A DNA stretch of 64,000 bases from Oryzisolibacter sp. LB2S (GTDB taxonomy: Bacteria; Pseudomonadota; Gammaproteobacteria; Burkholderiales; Burkholderiaceae_C), in contig NZ_CP160388.1 of assembly GCF_040732315.1 (NCBI RefSeq), positions 1,152,501 to 1,216,500 of the forward strand, read 5' to 3'. Below the pieces are notes generated by a model, which searched no databases, was not told the origin of the DNA, and was given only the letters and a program-made list of their open reading frames with translations. A program made the translations under genes and the position numbers. Positions 17,798 to 29,212 of this stretch are shown here, piece by piece. The number at the start of each line of letters is the position of its first letter. The first letter of the stretch is position 1.

Positions 17798-18391
17798 GTG
17801 GCATTGCAGCAAATCGTTGAACAAACCGTGGCCGGCTTGGGCTATGACCTGGTGGAGATCGAGCGCTCCGCAGGGGGGCTGCTGCGCATCACCATCGATC
17901 TTCCCTGGGTCGCACCTGCGGAGGGGGCGGCGCTGCCGCCGGTGGAGCAGTTCATCACGGTGGAGGATTGCGAGAAGGTCACGCGCCAGCTTCAGTTTGC
18001 CCTGGAGGTGGATGGGGTGGACTACAAGCGCCTCGAGGTGTCCTCCCCGGGCATAGATCGCCCGTTGCGCAATGAGCAGGACTTTGCACGCTTCGAGGGG
18101 GAGGTGGTCGACATCACGCTGAAGGAGCCCCTGGGTGCCGCGGCGGGAGGTCAGGTGGCCGCCAATCGCAAGAAGTTCCGTGGCACGCTCGAGCGTGCCG
18201 CCGGCGGCGGATGGCAGATCGTCTGGAGCGATGCGCCGCCCGTCAAGCCCGGTCAGCGTGTGAGCAAGAAGCGCGAGCCGGCGCCGCTGCAGGCGCTCGG
18301 CTTCACGCTGGACGAGTTGCGCGAGGCGCGGCTCGCTCCCATCGTGAACTTCAAGGGGCGGGGAGCCAAGCCAGGCGCTGCAGACCAATAG
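17798..18391 (+). CDS. rimP: Ribosome maturation factor RimP
   Basis: A 197-residue protein needed for 30S subunit maturation. It shows the N-terminal GYDLVEIER strand, the central VSSPGIDRPL motif (near 84) that is the hallmark of RimP, and a C-terminal SH3-like domain with a lineage-specific insertion (KKREPAPLQ). The GTG start at 17798 gives the usual N terminus (ALQQIVEQTV); the frame extends 27 codons upstream but into leader sequence. First gene of the nusA-infB operon. Confidence 0.93.
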   Translation: MALQQIVEQTVAGLGYDLVEIERSAGGLLRITIDLPWVAPAEGAALPPVEQFITVEDCEKVTRQLQFALEVDGVDYKRLEVSSPGIDRPLRNEQDFARFEGEVVDITLKEPLGAAAGGQVAANRKKFRGTLERAAGGGWQIVWSDAPPVKPGQRVSKKREPAPLQALGFTLDELREARLAPIVNFKGRGAKPGAADQ

Positions 18392-18470
18392 GGCTGCCGG
18401 GAATGAATGCATGGGAGTCCGCTCTTCGTGAGCGGGCTGGCCGGGAATTGAGAAACAGGAGAGTCGTCGC

Positions 18471-19955
18471 ATGAACCGCGAACTGTTGATGTTGGTAGAA
18501 GCCATCTCGCGTGAGAAGAACGTGGAGCACGAGGTGGTGCTGAGTGCCGTGGAGTCGGCGTTGGCTCAGGCTACGAAGAAGCTCTACCAGGGCGAGGTGG
18601 ACATCCGCGTGTCCATCGATCGCGACACCGGCGAGTATGAGACCTTCCGCCGCTGGGTGGTGGTGCCTGACGATGCCGGCCTGCAGAACCCCGATGCCGA
18701 AGAGTTGCTCATGGACGCGCGCGACCGCGTGCCCGACATCGAGGTCGGTGAATACATCGAGGAGCAGGTCGAGTCCGTGCCCATAGGGCGCATTGGTGCC
18801 ATGGCCGCCAAGCAGGTCATCCTGCAGAAGATTCGCGACGCCGAGCGCGAGATGCTGCTCAACGACTTCATGAGCCGTGGCGAGAAGATCTTCACCGGCA
18901 CGGTCAAGCGCATGGACAAGGGTGACATCATCGTCGAGAGCGGCCGCGTCGAGGGGCGCCTGCGTCGCAGCGAGATGATCCCCAAGGAAAACCTGCGCAA
19001 TGGCGACCGCGTGCGCGCCATGATCATGGAGGTGGATCTGACGCTGCGCGGCGCGCCCATCATCCTCTCGCGCTCCGCGCCCGAGTTCATGATCGAGTTG
19101 TTCCGCAACGAGGTGCCCGAGATCGAGCAGGGCCTGCTCGAGATCAAGAGCTGCGCGCGTGACCCGGGCAGCCGCGCCAAGATCGCCGTGCTCAGCCACG
19201 ACAAGCGCGTCGACCCGATCGGCACCTGTGTCGGCGTGCGCGGCACGCGCGTCAATGCCGTGACCAACGAACTGGCCGGCGAGCGCGTGGACATCGTTCT
19301 GTGGAGCGATGACCCGGCGCAGTTCGTCATCGGCGCGCTGGCGCCCGCCAATGTGAGCTCCATCGTCGTCGACGAGGAAAAGCATGCCATGGACGTGGTC
19401 GTGGACGAGGAAAACCTCGCCATCGCGATTGGCCGCGGCGGGCAGAACGTGCGACTGGCGTCCGACCTGACGGGCTGGAAGATCAACATCATGGATGCCG
19501 CCGAGTCGGCGCAGAAGCAGGCCGAGGAAACGAGCGCCACGCGTCAGCTGTTCATGGAAAAGCTCGACGTGGACGAGGAGATTGCCGACATCCTGATCCA
19601 GGAAGGTTTCGAGAGCCTCGAGGAGGTGGCCTATGTGCCGCTGCAGGAAATGCTCGAGATCGAGAGCCTGGACGAGGATACGGTCAACGAGCTGCGCGCC
19701 CGCGCCAAGGATGCGCTCTTGACCATGGAGATTGCACGGGAAGAAAGCGTCGGCGGTGTGTCTCAGGACCTGCGCGATCTCGAGGGTGTCACGCCCGAAC
19801 TGATCGCCAAGCTGGCACAGGCCGGCGTGAACACCCGCGACGATCTTGCGGATCTGGCCATTGATGAACTGACCGAGCTGACCGGGCTGTCCGCCGAAGA
19901 TGCGACGGCCTTGATCATGAAGGCGCGTGAACATTGGTTCACGGGACAGCAGTAA
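18471..19955 (+). CDS. nusA: Transcription termination/antitermination factor NusA
   Basis: 494 residues: N-terminal RNA polymerase-binding domain, S1 domain ([16 protein letters not shown]), two KH domains (with [18 protein letters not shown] and [15 protein letters not shown]), and two C-terminal acidic repeats of the HhH type, the length expected for proteobacterial NusA. It controls pausing, termination and rRNA antitermination, and in enterics regulates its own operon. It follows rimP by 79 bases. Confidence 0.97.
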   Translation: MNRELLMLVEAISREKNVEHEVVLSAVESALAQATKKLYQGEVDIRVSIDRDTGEYETFRRWVVVPDDAGLQNPDAEELLMDARDRVPDIEVGEYIEEQVESVPIGRIGAMAAKQVILQKIRDAEREMLLNDFMSRGEKIFTGTVKRMDKGDIIVESGRVEGRLRRSEMIPKENLRNGDRVRAMIMEVDLTLRGAPIILSRSAPEFMIELFRNEVPEIEQGLLEIKSCARDPGSRAKIAVLSHDKRVDPIGTCVGVRGTRVNAVTNELAGERVDIVLWSDDPAQFVIGALAPANVSSIVVDEEKHAMDVVVDEENLAIAIGRGGQNVRLASDLTGWKINIMDAAESAQKQAEETSATRQLFMEKLDVDEEIADILIQEGFESLEEVAYVPLQEMLEIESLDEDTVNELRARAKDALLTMEIAREESVGGVSQDLRDLEGVTPELIAKLAQAGVNTRDDLADLAIDELTELTGLSAEDATALIMKAREHWFTGQQ

Positions 19956-19979
19956 GGGTCAGGGAGGTACGAGCAGAAT

Positions 19980-22799
19980 ATGTCGAGTAACACCGTTGCC
20001 GAGTTCGCTGCAGAACTCAAGAAGTCTCCGGAAACCCTTCTGGAGCAGCTCAACACTGCCGGCGTGACCAAGGCCTCGCCCACCGATGCATTGACCGAGG
20101 CCGACAAGCAGAAGCTGCTGGCCTATCTGAAGGCCAGTCACGGCACGGCCAGCGCGGGCAAGAGGATCACGCTGGTGAAGAAATCCACCAGCGAGATCAA
20201 GCAGGCCGATGCGACGGGCAAGGCGCGCACCATCCAGGTGGAGGTGCGCAAGAAGCGCACCTTCATCAAGCGCGATGACGCTGCGGAGACGGCTGCCGAT
20301 CCGGCGGCCGTTGCACGCCTGCAGCAGGAGCAGGAGCTTGCCCGCCGCGAGGAAGAGGCCCGCCGCCATGCCGAGTTGATTCGTCGCCAGGAAGAGGAAC
20401 TGGCGGCGCAACGCCGCGAGCGCGAGGAACGCGAGGAGCGTGAGCGCGCCGCCGAGGAGCGTGCCGCCGCCTATGCCGCTCAGCTGGCCGAGAAGAAGGC
20501 CCAGGAGACGGCCGAGATTGAAGAGGCTCGGCGTGAGGCCGCGGCAGAGGCCGATGCGCGTGCCAAGGCGCAGGCCGAGGCGCGTGCCAAGGCCGAGGCC
20601 GAATCCAAGGCACGGGCGGCCGAAGAGGCTGCGCGCGCCGCGGATCTGGACGAGCGCCGGCGCAAGGCGCTGGCCGAGGCCGAGGCCATCCGCGCCATGA
20701 TGGCTGCGCCCAAGAAGGTGCTGGTGGCCAAGAAGCCCGAAGAACCCAAGCCGGCCGCCAAGGCGGCGGATGCCAAGGACGCCAAGAAGGGCACGCTGCA
20801 CAAGCCTGCCGCAGGTGCTGGCGCACGTCCGGGCGCGACGGCAGCGGCAGGCGCGGGCAAGGAAGTGAAGTCCGCCAAGCTCTCGTCGAGCTGGGCCAAT
20901 GAAGGCACCAAGAAGAAGGAAATCAAGACCCGCGGCGACAGCAGCGGTGGCGTGGGGCGCAGCAACTGGCGCTCCGGTCCCAAGGGCCGGCGTGGCAACG
21001 ATCGGGACGATCAGCGCCATCAGCAGGCTCCGGCGGAGTTCCGCGTGCTCGAGGTCCATGTGCCCGAGACCATCACCGTGTCCGAGTTGGCGCACAAGAT
21101 GGCCATCAAGGCCTCCGAGGTGATCAAGGCGCTCATGAAGATGGGCCAGATGGTCACCATCAACCAGCCTCTGGATCAGGACACGGCCATGATTGTGGTC
21201 GAGGAAATGGGCCACAAGGCGCTGGTCGCCGCGCTGGACGACCCGGAGGCGTTCACCGCCGAGGAGGTCTCCAGCCATCAGGCCGAGGCGCTGCCGCGCG
21301 CTCCCGTGGTCACCGTGATGGGCCACGTGGACCATGGCAAGACCTCGCTGCTGGACTACATCCGCCGCTCCAAGGTGGCGCCCGGCGAGGCCGGTGGCAT
21401 CACCCAGCACATCGGCGCCTACCATGTGGATACGCCGCGTGGCACGGTCACCTTCCTCGACACCCCCGGTCACGAGGCCTTCACGGCCATGCGTGCCCGC
21501 GGTGCGCAGGCCACCGACATCGTCATCCTGGTCTGCGCGGCCGACGACGGCGTGATGCCGCAGACGCGCGAGGCCATCAAGCATGCCAAGGCCGCGGGCG
21601 TTCCCATCGTGGTCGCCATCACCAAGGCCGACAAGCACGAGGCCAACCCCGAGAAGGTCAAGCAGGAGCTCGTGGCCGAAGAGGTGGTGCCCGAGGAATA
21701 CGGTGGCGATTCGCCGTTCGTGGCCGTCTCGAGCAAGACCGGCATGGGCATCGACGAGCTGCTCGAGCAGGTGCTGCTGCAGGCCGAGGTGCTGGAATTG
21801 AAGGCGCCTGTGGAAGCCATGGCCAAGGGCCTGGTGATCGAGGCGCAGCTCGACAAGGGGCGCGGCCCCGTGGCCACGGTGCTGGTGCAGTCGGGCACGC
21901 TCAAGGTGGGCGACATCGTGCTGGCCGGTCAAACCTTCGGCCGCGTGCGCGCCATGGTGGACGAGAACGGCAGGGCCGCCAAGGAGGCTGGGCCTTCGAT
22001 CCCGGTGGAAATCCAGGGTCTGTCGGAGGTGCCGCAGGCGGGCGACGAGTTCATGGTGCTGGCCGACGAGCGCCGCGCACGCGAGATCGCGACCTACCGC
22101 GCCGGCAAGTTCCGCAACACCAAGCTGGCCAAGCAGCAGGCCGCGAAGATGGAAAACGTCTTCGCCGAGATGCAGGCCGGCGAGATCCAGCATCTGCCCA
22201 TCATCATCAAGGCCGACGTGCAGGGCTCGCAGGAGGCGCTGGCCGCATCCCTGCTCAAGCTCTCGACCGACGAGATCAAGGTGCAGCTGGTCTATGCCGG
22301 CGTGGGCGGCATCAGCGAGAGCGACGTCAACCTGGCGATTGCCTCCAAGGCGCTGATCATCGGCTTCAACGTGCGTGCCGACGCGAATGCGCGCAAGCAC
22401 GCCGAGGCCAACGACGTCACGCTGCATTACTACAACATCATCTACGACGCCGTCGATGAGTTGAAGGCCGCCATGTCCGGCATGCTCGCGCCCGAGCAGC
22501 GCGAGGAGGCCATCGGCACGGCCGAGATCCGCACCGTGTTCGTGGCGTCCAAGATCGGCACGATTGCGGGCTCCTACATCACCTCGGGCCAGGTCACGCG
22601 CGGCTGCAAGTTCCGCCTGCTGCGCGACAACGTGGTCATCTACACGGGCGAGGTGGAGTCGGTGCGTCGCATGAAGGACGATGTCAAGGAGGTCAAGGAA
22701 GGCTTCGAGTGCGGTATCAAGCTGCGCAACTACACCGACATCAAGGAAGGCGATCAACTTGAGCTCTTCGAGATCAAGGAAATCGCCCGCACGCTGTAA
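19980..22799 (+). CDS. infB: Translation initiation factor IF-2
   Basis: 939 residues. An N-terminal IF2N subdomain ([20 protein letters not shown]) is followed by a long charged Ala/Glu/Lys/Arg-rich linker (about 90-340), a second IF2N domain (about 345-400) and the GTPase core with GHVDHGKTS (G1, near 448), DTPGHEAF (G3) and TKADK (G4). Domains II to IV follow, ending in the fMet-tRNA binding domain. It delivers initiator tRNA to the 30S subunit. It starts 24 bases after nusA. Confidence 0.97.
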   Translation: MSSNTVAEFAAELKKSPETLLEQLNTAGVTKASPTDALTEADKQKLLAYLKASHGTASAGKRITLVKKSTSEIKQADATGKARTIQVEVRKKRTFIKRDDAAETAADPAAVARLQQEQELARREEEARRHAELIRRQEEELAAQRREREEREERERAAEERAAAYAAQLAEKKAQETAEIEEARREAAAEADARAKAQAEARAKAEAESKARAAEEAARAADLDERRRKALAEAEAIRAMMAAPKKVLVAKKPEEPKPAAKAADAKDAKKGTLHKPAAGAGARPGATAAAGAGKEVKSAKLSSSWANEGTKKKEIKTRGDSSGGVGRSNWRSGPKGRRGNDRDDQRHQQAPAEFRVLEVHVPETITVSELAHKMAIKASEVIKALMKMGQMVTINQPLDQDTAMIVVEEMGHKALVAALDDPEAFTAEEVSSHQAEALPRAPVVTVMGHVDHGKTSLLDYIRRSKVAPGEAGGITQHIGAYHVDTPRGTVTFLDTPGHEAFTAMRARGAQATDIVILVCAADDGVMPQTREAIKHAKAAGVPIVVAITKADKHEANPEKVKQELVAEEVVPEEYGGDSPFVAVSSKTGMGIDELLEQVLLQAEVLELKAPVEAMAKGLVIEAQLDKGRGPVATVLVQSGTLKVGDIVLAGQTFGRVRAMVDENGRAAKEAGPSIPVEIQGLSEVPQAGDEFMVLADERRAREIATYRAGKFRNTKLAKQQAAKMENVFAEMQAGEIQHLPIIIKADVQGSQEALAASLLKLSTDEIKVQLVYAGVGGISESDVNLAIASKALIIGFNVRADANARKHAEANDVTLHYYNIIYDAVDELKAAMSGMLAPEQREEAIGTAEIRTVFVASKIGTIAGSYITSGQVTRGCKFRLLRDNVVIYTGEVESVRRMKDDVKEVKEGFECGIKLRNYTDIKEGDQLELFEIKEIARTL

Positions 22800-22811
22800 G
22801 GCGGCAAGAGC

Positions 22812-23189
22812 ATGGCTGCGAAGAAGTCCTCCACGCCCAACCGCGGCTTCAAGGTCGCGGATCAGATCCAGCGCGACCTGGCCGAGCTGATCCGCGAGCT
22901 CAAGGACCCGCGCATCGGCATGGTGACGCTGCAGGCCGTGGAGGTCACGCCCGACTATGCGCACGCCAAGGTGTTCTTCAGCGTGCTCGTGGGCGACGGC
23001 GAGGCCACGCATGAGGCCCTGAACCAGGCGGCGGGCTTTCTGCGCAACGGCTTGTTCAAGCGCCTGCACATCCACACCGTGCCCACGCTGCACTTCGTCT
23101 ATGACCGCACCACCGAGCGCGCGGCCGACATGAATGCGCTGATCGCGCGCGCCGTGGCCTCGCGTTCCAAGGACGACGACACGCAATGA
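22812..23189 (+). CDS. rbfA: Ribosome-binding factor A
   Basis: A 125-residue KH-like protein for late 16S rRNA processing, with [14 protein letters not shown] N terminus (here [17 protein letters not shown]), the [11 protein letters not shown] strand and the [18 protein letters not shown]-terminal helix. Starts 12 bases after infB; its stop overlaps the truB start. Confidence 0.95.
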   Translation: MAAKKSSTPNRGFKVADQIQRDLAELIRELKDPRIGMVTLQAVEVTPDYAHAKVFFSVLVGDGEATHEALNQAAGFLRNGLFKRLHIHTVPTLHFVYDRTTERAADMNALIARAVASRSKDDDTQ

Positions 23190-24190
23190 CGGCACGCGCT
23201 CCCCGCATCCGGGTGCAGCGACGCCCGGTGCACGGAGTGTTGCTGCTGGACAAACCGCTGGGCCTGTCCAGCAACGACGCCCTGCAGAAGGTCAAATGGC
23301 TGCTGCGCGCCGAGAAGGCCGGCCACACGGGCACGCTCGACCCGCTCGCCACCGGCGTGCTGCCGCTGTGCTTTGGCGCGGCGACCAAGTTCAGTCAGCT
23401 CCAGCTCGACGCTCCGAAGACCTACGAGGCCATTGCCCTGCTGGGCACGACCACCACCACGGGCGATGCCGAGGGCGAGGTGCTCGAACGCCGGCCGGTC
23501 GATGCCGCGGCACTCACGCCCGAGCGCCTGGCCGCCGTGCAGGCGCAGTTCACCGGCGCCATCCGCCAGGTGCCGCCCATGCACAGCGCGCTCAAGAAGG
23601 ACGGCAAGGCGCTCTACGAATACGCGCGCGCCGGTGTCGAGGTGGAGCGTCCGGCGCGCGATGTCACCATTCATGCATTGAATCTGGCTCTGACGCACGA
23701 CCAGCAAGCGCAAGCAGCTATAAAAATTGTAGTTACCTGCAGCAAGGGTACCTACATTCGCACCCTGGGTGAGGACATTGGCCTGGCCCTGGGCTGCGGT
23801 GCGCACCTGAGCTTCCTGCGCCGCATCGACACCGGCGGCCTGGGCGTGGCGCGCTGCGTGAGCCTGGCCGCGCTCGAGGCCATGGGCGAGGACGAGCGGC
23901 TCGGCCAGGTCCAGCCCGTCGACACCCTGCTGGCCGGACACAGGCCCGTCACATTGACCGAGCAGGATGCGGCGCGCTTTCTCTCGGGCATGCGCCGCCG
24001 CGGCCCCTGGCCCGATGCGGCCGCCGTCGCCGTCTATGGCGAGCGCCCGCACGCGCTGCTCGGCGTAGGCCACGTGGTGCGTGGCGAACTCATCCCCGAT
24101 CGTCTGCTGAGCCCGCTGGAGATTCAGCAAATCCTGCAAGGCGCGCCGCGCGCCGACATAGAACGCGGCACATTGGAAACCACGCTATGA
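23186..24190 (+). CDS. truB: tRNA pseudouridine-55 synthase
   Basis: A 334-residue TruB with the N-terminal [15 protein letters not shown] motif and the catalytic aspartate in [14 protein letters not shown] (Asp near residue 52). It makes pseudouridine 55 in the T loop of tRNAs. It is coupled to rbfA and typA by four-base ATGA overlaps on each side. A dispersed repeat copy at 23680-23734 is read in frame, changing the sequence just before the [11 protein letters not shown] motif, so the region tolerates insertion. Confidence 0.95.
   Translation: MTARAPRIRVQRRPVHGVLLLDKPLGLSSNDALQKVKWLLRAEKAGHTGTLDPLATGVLPLCFGAATKFSQLQLDAPKTYEAIALLGTTTTTGDAEGEVLERRPVDAAALTPERLAAVQAQFTGAIRQVPPMHSALKKDGKALYEYARAGVEVERPARDVTIHALNLALTHDQQAQAAIKIVVTCSKGTYIRTLGEDIGLALGCGAHLSFLRRIDTGGLGVARCVSLAALEAMGEDERLGQVQPVDTLLAGHRPVTLTEQDAARFLSGMRRRGPWPDAAAVAVYGERPHALLGVGHVVRGELIPDRLLSPLEIQQILQGAPRADIERGTLETTL
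23680..23734 (-). repeat. Dispersed REP-like repeat inside truB (copy 2)
   Basis: On the minus strand: a T-run, ATAGCTGCTTGCGCTTGCTG, then a degenerate right arm ending in GAGCCAGATT. The first half is nearly identical to the intergenic copy at 33.67 kb. It is read through in frame. Confidence 0.7.
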
Positions 24191-26016
24191 GCAAACAAAT
24201 CCGCAATATCGCCATCATTGCCCACGTCGACCATGGCAAGACCACCATGGTGGACCAGCTGCTGCGCCAGTCCGGCACCTTTGCCGCACACGAGAAGGTC
24301 GTGGACACGGTGATGGACAGCAACGCCATCGAACGTGAGCGTGGCATCACCATCCTGGCCAAGAACTGCGCCGTGTCCTGGCAGGGCACGCACATCAACA
24401 TCCTCGACACGCCCGGCCACGCGGACTTCGGCGGCGAGGTCGAGCGCGCCCTGTCCATGGTGGACGGCGTGGTGCTGCTCATCGACGCGCAGGAAGGCCC
24501 CATGCCGCAGACGCGCTTCGTGACCAAGAAGGCGCTGGCCCTGGGTTTGAAGCCCATCGTCGTCGTCAACAAGGTGGACAAGCCCGGCGCGCGCCCCGAC
24601 TACGTGGTCAACGCCGCGTTCGACCTGTTCGACAAGCTGGGCGCGACCGACGAGCAGCTCGACTTTCCCGTGGTCTATGCCTCGGGCATCAACGGCTGGA
24701 GCTCCCTCGAGCAGGGCGCGCCGGGCGAGCAATGGGGCCCGGACATGTCGGCCCTGTTCAACACCATCCTGCAGCATGTGCCCTCGGTCAAGGGCGACGC
24801 GGCCGCGCCCGTGCAGATGCAGGTGTCGGCGCTGGACTATTCCACCTTCGTCGGCCGTATCGGCGTGGGCCGCATCACCCAGGGCACGCTCAAGGCCGGC
24901 CAGGACGTGCTGGTCATGGCCGGGCCCGATGGCGCGAGCTACAAGGGCCGCATCAACCAGATCCACCAGTTCCAGGGCCTGGACCGCGTGCAGGTGAGCG
25001 AGGCCGGCCCGAGCGAGATCGTGCTCATCAACGGCATCGAGAACATCGGCATTGGCGAGACGGTGACCGACCCGGCCAACCCCCAGCCCCTGCCCATGCT
25101 CAAGATCGACGAGCCGACGCTGACCATGAACTTCTGCGTCAACACCAGCCCGCTGGCCGGCCGTGAGGGCAAGTTCGTCACCAGCCGCCAGATCTGGGAT
25201 CGGCTGCAGAAGGAGCTGCGCTCCAACGTCGCGCTGCGCGTCAAGGAAACCGACGAGGACGGCGTGTTCGAGGTCTCGGGCCGCGGTGAACTGCACCTGA
25301 CCATCCTGCTCGAGGAAATGCGCCGCGAGGGCTACGAGCTGGCCGTCTCCAAGCCGCGCGTGGTGTTCAAGGACATCGACGGCGAGCGCTGCGAGCCCAT
25401 CGAGCTGGTCACGGCCGACATCGAGGAAGGCCACCAGGGCGGCGTGATGCAGGCGCTGGGCGAGCGCAAGGGCGAACTCGTGAACATGGAGCCCGATGGC
25501 CGTGGCCGCGTGCGCCTCGAATACCGCATCCCGGCGCGTGGCCTGATCGGCTTTACCAACGAGTTCCTGAACCTGACGCGTGGCTCGGGCCTGATCAGCA
25601 ACATCTTCGACAGCTACGAGCCGCACAAGGGCGAGATCGGCGGGCGCAAGAACGGCGTGCTCATCAGCATGGACGACGGCGAGATCTTCACCTACGCGCT
25701 GGGCAAGCTCGATGACCGCGGCCGCATGTTCGTCAAGGCGGGCGATCCGGTGTACGAGGGCATGATCGTGGGCGTGCACAGCCGCGACAACGACCTCGTG
25801 GTCAACGCCACGCGCACCAAGCAGCTGACCAACTTCCGCGTCTCGGGCAAGGAAGACGCGATCAAGATCACCCCGCCGATCGACCTGACGCTGGAGTACG
25901 GCGTGGAGTTCATCGAGGACGATGAGCTCGTCGAGATCACGCCCAAGAGCATCCGCCTGCGCAAGCGCCACCTCAAGGAGCACGAGCGCAAGCGCGCCAG
26001 CCGCGAGGGCGCGTGA
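24187..26016 (+). CDS. typA: Ribosome-associated GTPase TypA/BipA
   Basis: 609 residues, the usual family length. G1 [12 protein letters not shown] near residue 12, the switch region [12 protein letters not shown]3 [10 protein letters not shown] and G4 [10 protein letters not shown] mark the translational GTPase domain; the C-terminal TypA-specific domain contains [16 protein letters not shown]. It binds the 70S ribosome under stress and aids 50S assembly. It is translationally coupled to truB by an ATGA overlap and ended by a strong terminator. Confidence 0.97.
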   Translation: MSKQIRNIAIIAHVDHGKTTMVDQLLRQSGTFAAHEKVVDTVMDSNAIERERGITILAKNCAVSWQGTHINILDTPGHADFGGEVERALSMVDGVVLLIDAQEGPMPQTRFVTKKALALGLKPIVVVNKVDKPGARPDYVVNAAFDLFDKLGATDEQLDFPVVYASGINGWSSLEQGAPGEQWGPDMSALFNTILQHVPSVKGDAAAPVQMQVSALDYSTFVGRIGVGRITQGTLKAGQDVLVMAGPDGASYKGRINQIHQFQGLDRVQVSEAGPSEIVLINGIENIGIGETVTDPANPQPLPMLKIDEPTLTMNFCVNTSPLAGREGKFVTSRQIWDRLQKELRSNVALRVKETDEDGVFEVSGRGELHLTILLEEMRREGYELAVSKPRVVFKDIDGERCEPIELVTADIEEGHQGGVMQALGERKGELVNMEPDGRGRVRLEYRIPARGLIGFTNEFLNLTRGSGLISNIFDSYEPHKGEIGGRKNGVLISMDDGEIFTYALGKLDDRGRMFVKAGDPVYEGMIVGVHSRDNDLVVNATRTKQLTNFRVSGKEDAIKITPPIDLTLEYGVEFIEDDELVEITPKSIRLRKRHLKEHERKRASREGA

Positions 26017-26045
26017 CCTTGGCCCGCCGAGGCGCCACAACAGCA

Positions 26046-26072
26046 AAGGGAGCCGCTCTGGCTCCCTTTTTT
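26046..26072 (+). terminator. Terminator of the rimP-typA operon
   Basis: GGGAGCC (26048-26054) pairs with GGCTCCC (26060-26066), five-base loop, then six T. The flanking A run on the left lets it also serve the convergent methyltransferase gene. Confidence 0.85.
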
Positions 26073-26092
26073 CATGGCGCTCGCCAGGGGGG

Positions 26093-27052
26093 TCACACGG
26101 CCAGCTCGGCCAGCCCGTACAGCGGCGCGCCCAGCCAGGGCCGCCACAGCGCGTCAGAGGTGCGGCCCCACCAGCCATAGCATTCGCTCACGCTGTGCAG
26201 GTGCGCAAGGCGCAGCCGCGGGTGACTGCTGCACAGCTCGTCAGGGTGCTGAATGCCCCAGCGGAACTCGGCCCCCGTGCGGCCCACGCTGCTGTGCCAG
26301 CGCGCGCGCCCCACGGCACATTGGTGCAAGGTGTCGATCAGCAGGCGCGAGCCCGCGGGCGCATGGCTGGCAAAGTCTGCCAGCACCTGCTGGGCCTGCG
26401 CTGGCTGCAGGTACATGAGCACTCCTTCGCAGACCACGAACAGCGGGTGTTCCATGGCCTCGGGCGGCAGTTGCAGGGCCTGCCACCAGTCGGCATGCGT
26501 GAGGTCGAGCGCGACGCTGCGCAGCCGCCGTGAGCAGGGCGGGTCGAGTGCCAGGCGCAGCGCAATGACCTCGGGCAGATCGGCGTCCACCCAGTGGTTC
26601 TGGCCGTTGTCCAGCCATTGAAAGTAGTTCGACAGTCCGCAGCCCAGGTTGATGCCCCAGGCCTTGGGGTGGCGTGCGAAGAAGGCCTGGCCCGCGCGCT
26701 GGATATGCCGGGTGCGCCACAGGACGTTGAGGACGGTGGGGCGGTCGGCCAGGTAGGCGTCGACATCCACTCCCAGGCTGCGCAGCAGGCGCGCGGCGTC
26801 TGCATCGCTGCAGGCCAGGCTCGGGAAGAAGCTGCCGCCCGCGGCCCGTGCGGCCAGGGGAATGACCAGGGTGCTGGGGACGGCATCGAGCGACAGGGGA
26901 GGGCGCTCCATGTCGCTGGTCGATGCCCACATGCGACCGGCCGGCGCGCCAGGGGCCTGCCCCTGCGGCGCGTGATGGGGGGGCGCTTGCCGGGCATGAT
27001 CCTTCCTGGCGCCCGCTGCGCCATGCCAGTTCAAAGGGGTGGGCATTGTCAT
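26093..27052 (-). CDS. Class I SAM-dependent methyltransferase, LCMT/Ppm1-like family
   Basis: A 319-residue protein. The SAM-binding glycine loop is NLGCGLSNYF (near 142), with the acidic VDADLPEV strand after it, the pattern of the leucine carboxyl methyltransferase/Ppm1 group that includes tetracenomycin-type O-methyltransferases. The substrate is unknown. The start at 27052 was chosen because GGAGGAG lies five bases upstream; a further in-frame extension is possible but lacks a ribosome site. It stands alone, convergent with typA and divergent from the HibCH-like gene. Confidence 0.78.
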   Translation of the reverse strand: MTMPTPLNWHGAAGARKDHARQAPPHHAPQGQAPGAPAGRMWASTSDMERPPLSLDAVPSTLVIPLAARAAGGSFFPSLACSDADAARLLRSLGVDVDAYLADRPTVLNVLWRTRHIQRAGQAFFARHPKAWGINLGCGLSNYFQWLDNGQNHWVDADLPEVIALRLALDPPCSRRLRSVALDLTHADWWQALQLPPEAMEHPLFVVCEGVLMYLQPAQAQQVLADFASHAPAGSRLLIDTLHQCAVGRARWHSSVGRTGAEFRWGIQHPDELCSSHPRLRLAHLHSVSECYGWWGRTSDALWRPWLGAPLYGLAELAV

Positions 27053-27314
27053 GTCTCCTCCGGTGAGCCTGGATCGCGTGGGTGTCCCTCTGTGCCCCGA
27101 GGGCGTTCTATCCGCTCTCAATCTACGCGCCTGGCCGCTGTGGGGCAAGCATGCGCCGGCGCGTGCTTGTGCTGTGTCAAGATTAACGTCTTTGCGCCGC
27201 CCTGTGGGAGGGACGCGGTTTCAAATCGTGCACGCAGGGTGGCGCCGGCGCGCCCCTGCCGTGATGTGGCGCATATGTCTTCAACAAACCTATGGATGGA
27301 TGGAAGGATTGACA

Positions 27315-28394
27315 ATGACCGAGATCGTGACGGAGCTGCGTGGCAAGGTGGGCTGCATCACGCTGAATCGCCCCAAGGCGCTCAACGCCCTGTCGCTGCA
27401 GATGGTGCGCGACCTGATGGCCGTGCTGCTGGCCTGGCAGCATGACGACGCCGTGCAGGCCGTGGCCATCCGCGGCAGCAACAAGGAGGGCGCATTCGGC
27501 GCCTTCTGCGCCGGTGGCGACATCCGCTTTCTGCATGCCGCGGGCACCGTGGGTAACCCCGAGATCGAGGACTTCTTCACCGAGGAATATGCCCTCAACC
27601 ACCTGATCCACAACTTCGGCAAGCCCTACATCGCCTTCATGGACGGCATCGTCATGGGCGGCGGCATGGGCATCAGCCAGGGCGGCACCCTGCGCATCGT
27701 CACCGAGCGCACCAAGATGGCCATGCCCGAGACGGCCATCGGCCTGTTCCCCGACGTGGGCGGCGGCTACTTCCTCTCGCGCTGCCCAGGCCGCGTGGGC
27801 GAATGGCTGGCGCTTACGGGCGAGACCATTGGCGCGGCCGATGCGATCGCCTTTGGGCTTGCCGACGGCTTCCTGCCGTCGGAGCAGCAGGCCGCAGTGT
27901 GGGAGGGACTGGGCACTGAGACCTTTGCCGACGGCGCCGCCGTGCAGCAGTGGATTGCTTCAAAATTGGTAGCTTCTGGCGCTTGCCAGATAAGCGTCAG
28001 AGGTCAAATTGATGAATACTTCGCCTTGAAGGATGTGCCCGCCATCGTGGCCGCGCTGGAGGGCGCGGACGACGACTGGGCGCGCGCCACGGCGGCCACG
28101 CTGCGCAAGCGTTCGCCGCTGATGCTGCATGTGGTGCTCGAGCAGATCCGCCGCGCGCGCACCATGGGCCTGGCCGATGACCTGCGCATGGAGCGCGACA
28201 TGGTGCGCCACTGCTTCTACCTGCGCCCCGGCCAGAGCGAGACCATAGAGGGCATACGCGCGCTGGCCGTGGACAAGGACCACAGCCCGCGTTGGAACCC
28301 CGCGCGCATCGAGGACGTGAGCCCCGAACTGGTCCAGGACTTCTTCAGGAGCCCCTGGCCGGCGCATGCGCACCCGCTGGCGGCGCTGGGCTGA
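27315..28394 (+). CDS. 3-Hydroxyisobutyryl-CoA hydrolase-like enoyl-CoA hydratase/isomerase family protein
   Basis: A 359-residue crotonase-fold enzyme. Motifs CAGGDIRFL (oxyanion hole), GGGMGISQGG, the MPETAIGLFPDVGGGYFLSR segment with the catalytic Glu and Asp, and the C-terminal AVDKDHSPRW are those of 3-hydroxyisobutyryl-CoA hydrolase, which acts in valine breakdown; that would fit the livHMGF importer of this genome. The start at 27315 has GAAGGA six bases upstream. A dispersed repeat copy (27957-28012) is read in frame near residues 215-232. Its last 50 bases overlap the convergent anti-sigma gene. Confidence 0.85.
   Translation: MTEIVTELRGKVGCITLNRPKALNALSLQMVRDLMAVLLAWQHDDAVQAVAIRGSNKEGAFGAFCAGGDIRFLHAAGTVGNPEIEDFFTEEYALNHLIHNFGKPYIAFMDGIVMGGGMGISQGGTLRIVTERTKMAMPETAIGLFPDVGGGYFLSRCPGRVGEWLALTGETIGAADAIAFGLADGFLPSEQQAAVWEGLGTETFADGAAVQQWIASKLVASGACQISVRGQIDEYFALKDVPAIVAALEGADDDWARATAATLRKRSPLMLHVVLEQIRRARTMGLADDLRMERDMVRHCFYLRPGQSETIEGIRALAVDKDHSPRWNPARIEDVSPELVQDFFRSPWPAHAHPLAALG
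27957..28012 (+). repeat. Dispersed REP-like repeat inside the HibCH-like gene (copy 3)
   Basis: TAGCTTCTGGCGCTTGCCAG followed by ATAAGCGTCAGAGGTC: the two arms GCGCTTGCCAGATAAGCGTC form an imperfect stem, as in the intergenic copies. It is in frame and adds about 18 codons of unusual composition. Confidence 0.8.
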
Positions 28395-29184
28395 GTTGCC
28401 GGTACACGGCCGTGGCCAGCGCCTGCAGCGCCGGCCGCGGCAGCGCGCCGCTGAGCGCGTAGCCAAAGCCGCGGTCCACCCAGTAAAAGCCCGACACCGC
28501 CCCCTCGCTGTAGAAATGGAAGGCCGGTGCCTGGCCATCGTCGAGCGCGCCCAGGTACAGGGTGATGCGCACGCCCTCGGCGTTCTGGTACATGAACTGG
28601 GCGCGTGCGCCATCGCCGCCGGGCAGCAGGCGGCCGCCCACCAGCTCGAAGCCCTGCGCCTCCAGATGCGGCACCGTGAGCGGCCGCGCGAGACGCCTGG
28701 ACAGCCACTGCACCAGATGCTCCTGCTCGGCGGCCGTCACCTCCACGGGGTGGCGCCGCTCCGGCTGGTAGACCGCATGGGCCACGGCGGCCTGGCGCGC
28801 GAACTGTTGCGGCGCCGAGGCTGCGGCGGCCGGTGTGGCATCACCCCCCCATGGCCCATGCAGGCCCCAGCCCAGGCCAAAGGCCAGCACCCAGCTTGCG
28901 GCGAGGCCCGTACCGACGGCCCAGCGTCTGCGCGCGGCCTGGGTCTCGTCGAGGCGCTCGGCGGCCTGGCGCAGGGCGTCGGGCAGGGGGCGCTGCAGCC
29001 AATCCGCGTGCAGCGTCTGCAGCAATGCGCGCTGGCGCACCCAGGCGTCGGACTCCTCGCGCATGGCGGCGGCAAGACCGGCGTGCAGGCGCTCGGCCTG
29101 CTCGGGCGGCAGGCGGCCATCGACCAGGGCGTGCAGCGCCGATTCGTCGGGGCGTGGAGGGTGGGGTGCGTTCATGGCGGTCAT
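28345..29184 (-). CDS. Anti-sigma factor (membrane-anchored)
   Basis: A 279-residue protein with a cytoplasmic N-terminal zinc-finger-like anti-sigma region without the HCC motif (DESALHALVDGRLPPEQAERL is typical), one membrane helix (about 88-110) and a periplasmic domain. It lies 28 bases after the ECF sigma gene on the same strand, the standard sigma/anti-sigma pairing. The start may be the ATG at 29184 or the one three codons later. Its 3' end overlaps the convergent HibCH-like gene. Confidence 0.82.
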   Translation of the reverse strand: MTAMNAPHPPRPDESALHALVDGRLPPEQAERLHAGLAAAMREESDAWVRQRALLQTLHADWLQRPLPDALRQAAERLDETQAARRRWAVGTGLAASWVLAFGLGWGLHGPWGGDATPAAAASAPQQFARQAAVAHAVYQPERRHPVEVTAAEQEHLVQWLSRRLARPLTVPHLEAQGFELVGGRLLPGGDGARAQFMYQNAEGVRITLYLGALDDGQAPAFHFYSEGAVSGFYWVDRGFGYALSGALPRPALQALATAVYRQLSPAPPAGAHAPARGS

Positions 29185-29212
29185 TTCATGGCGGTATGGG
29201 CGCAGCCGTGGT

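Noticed and set aside
19959..23195. A 1,000-codon minus-strand frame opposite infB
   Set aside because: A compositional shadow; infB, rbfA and nusA on the plus strand have full family motifs.
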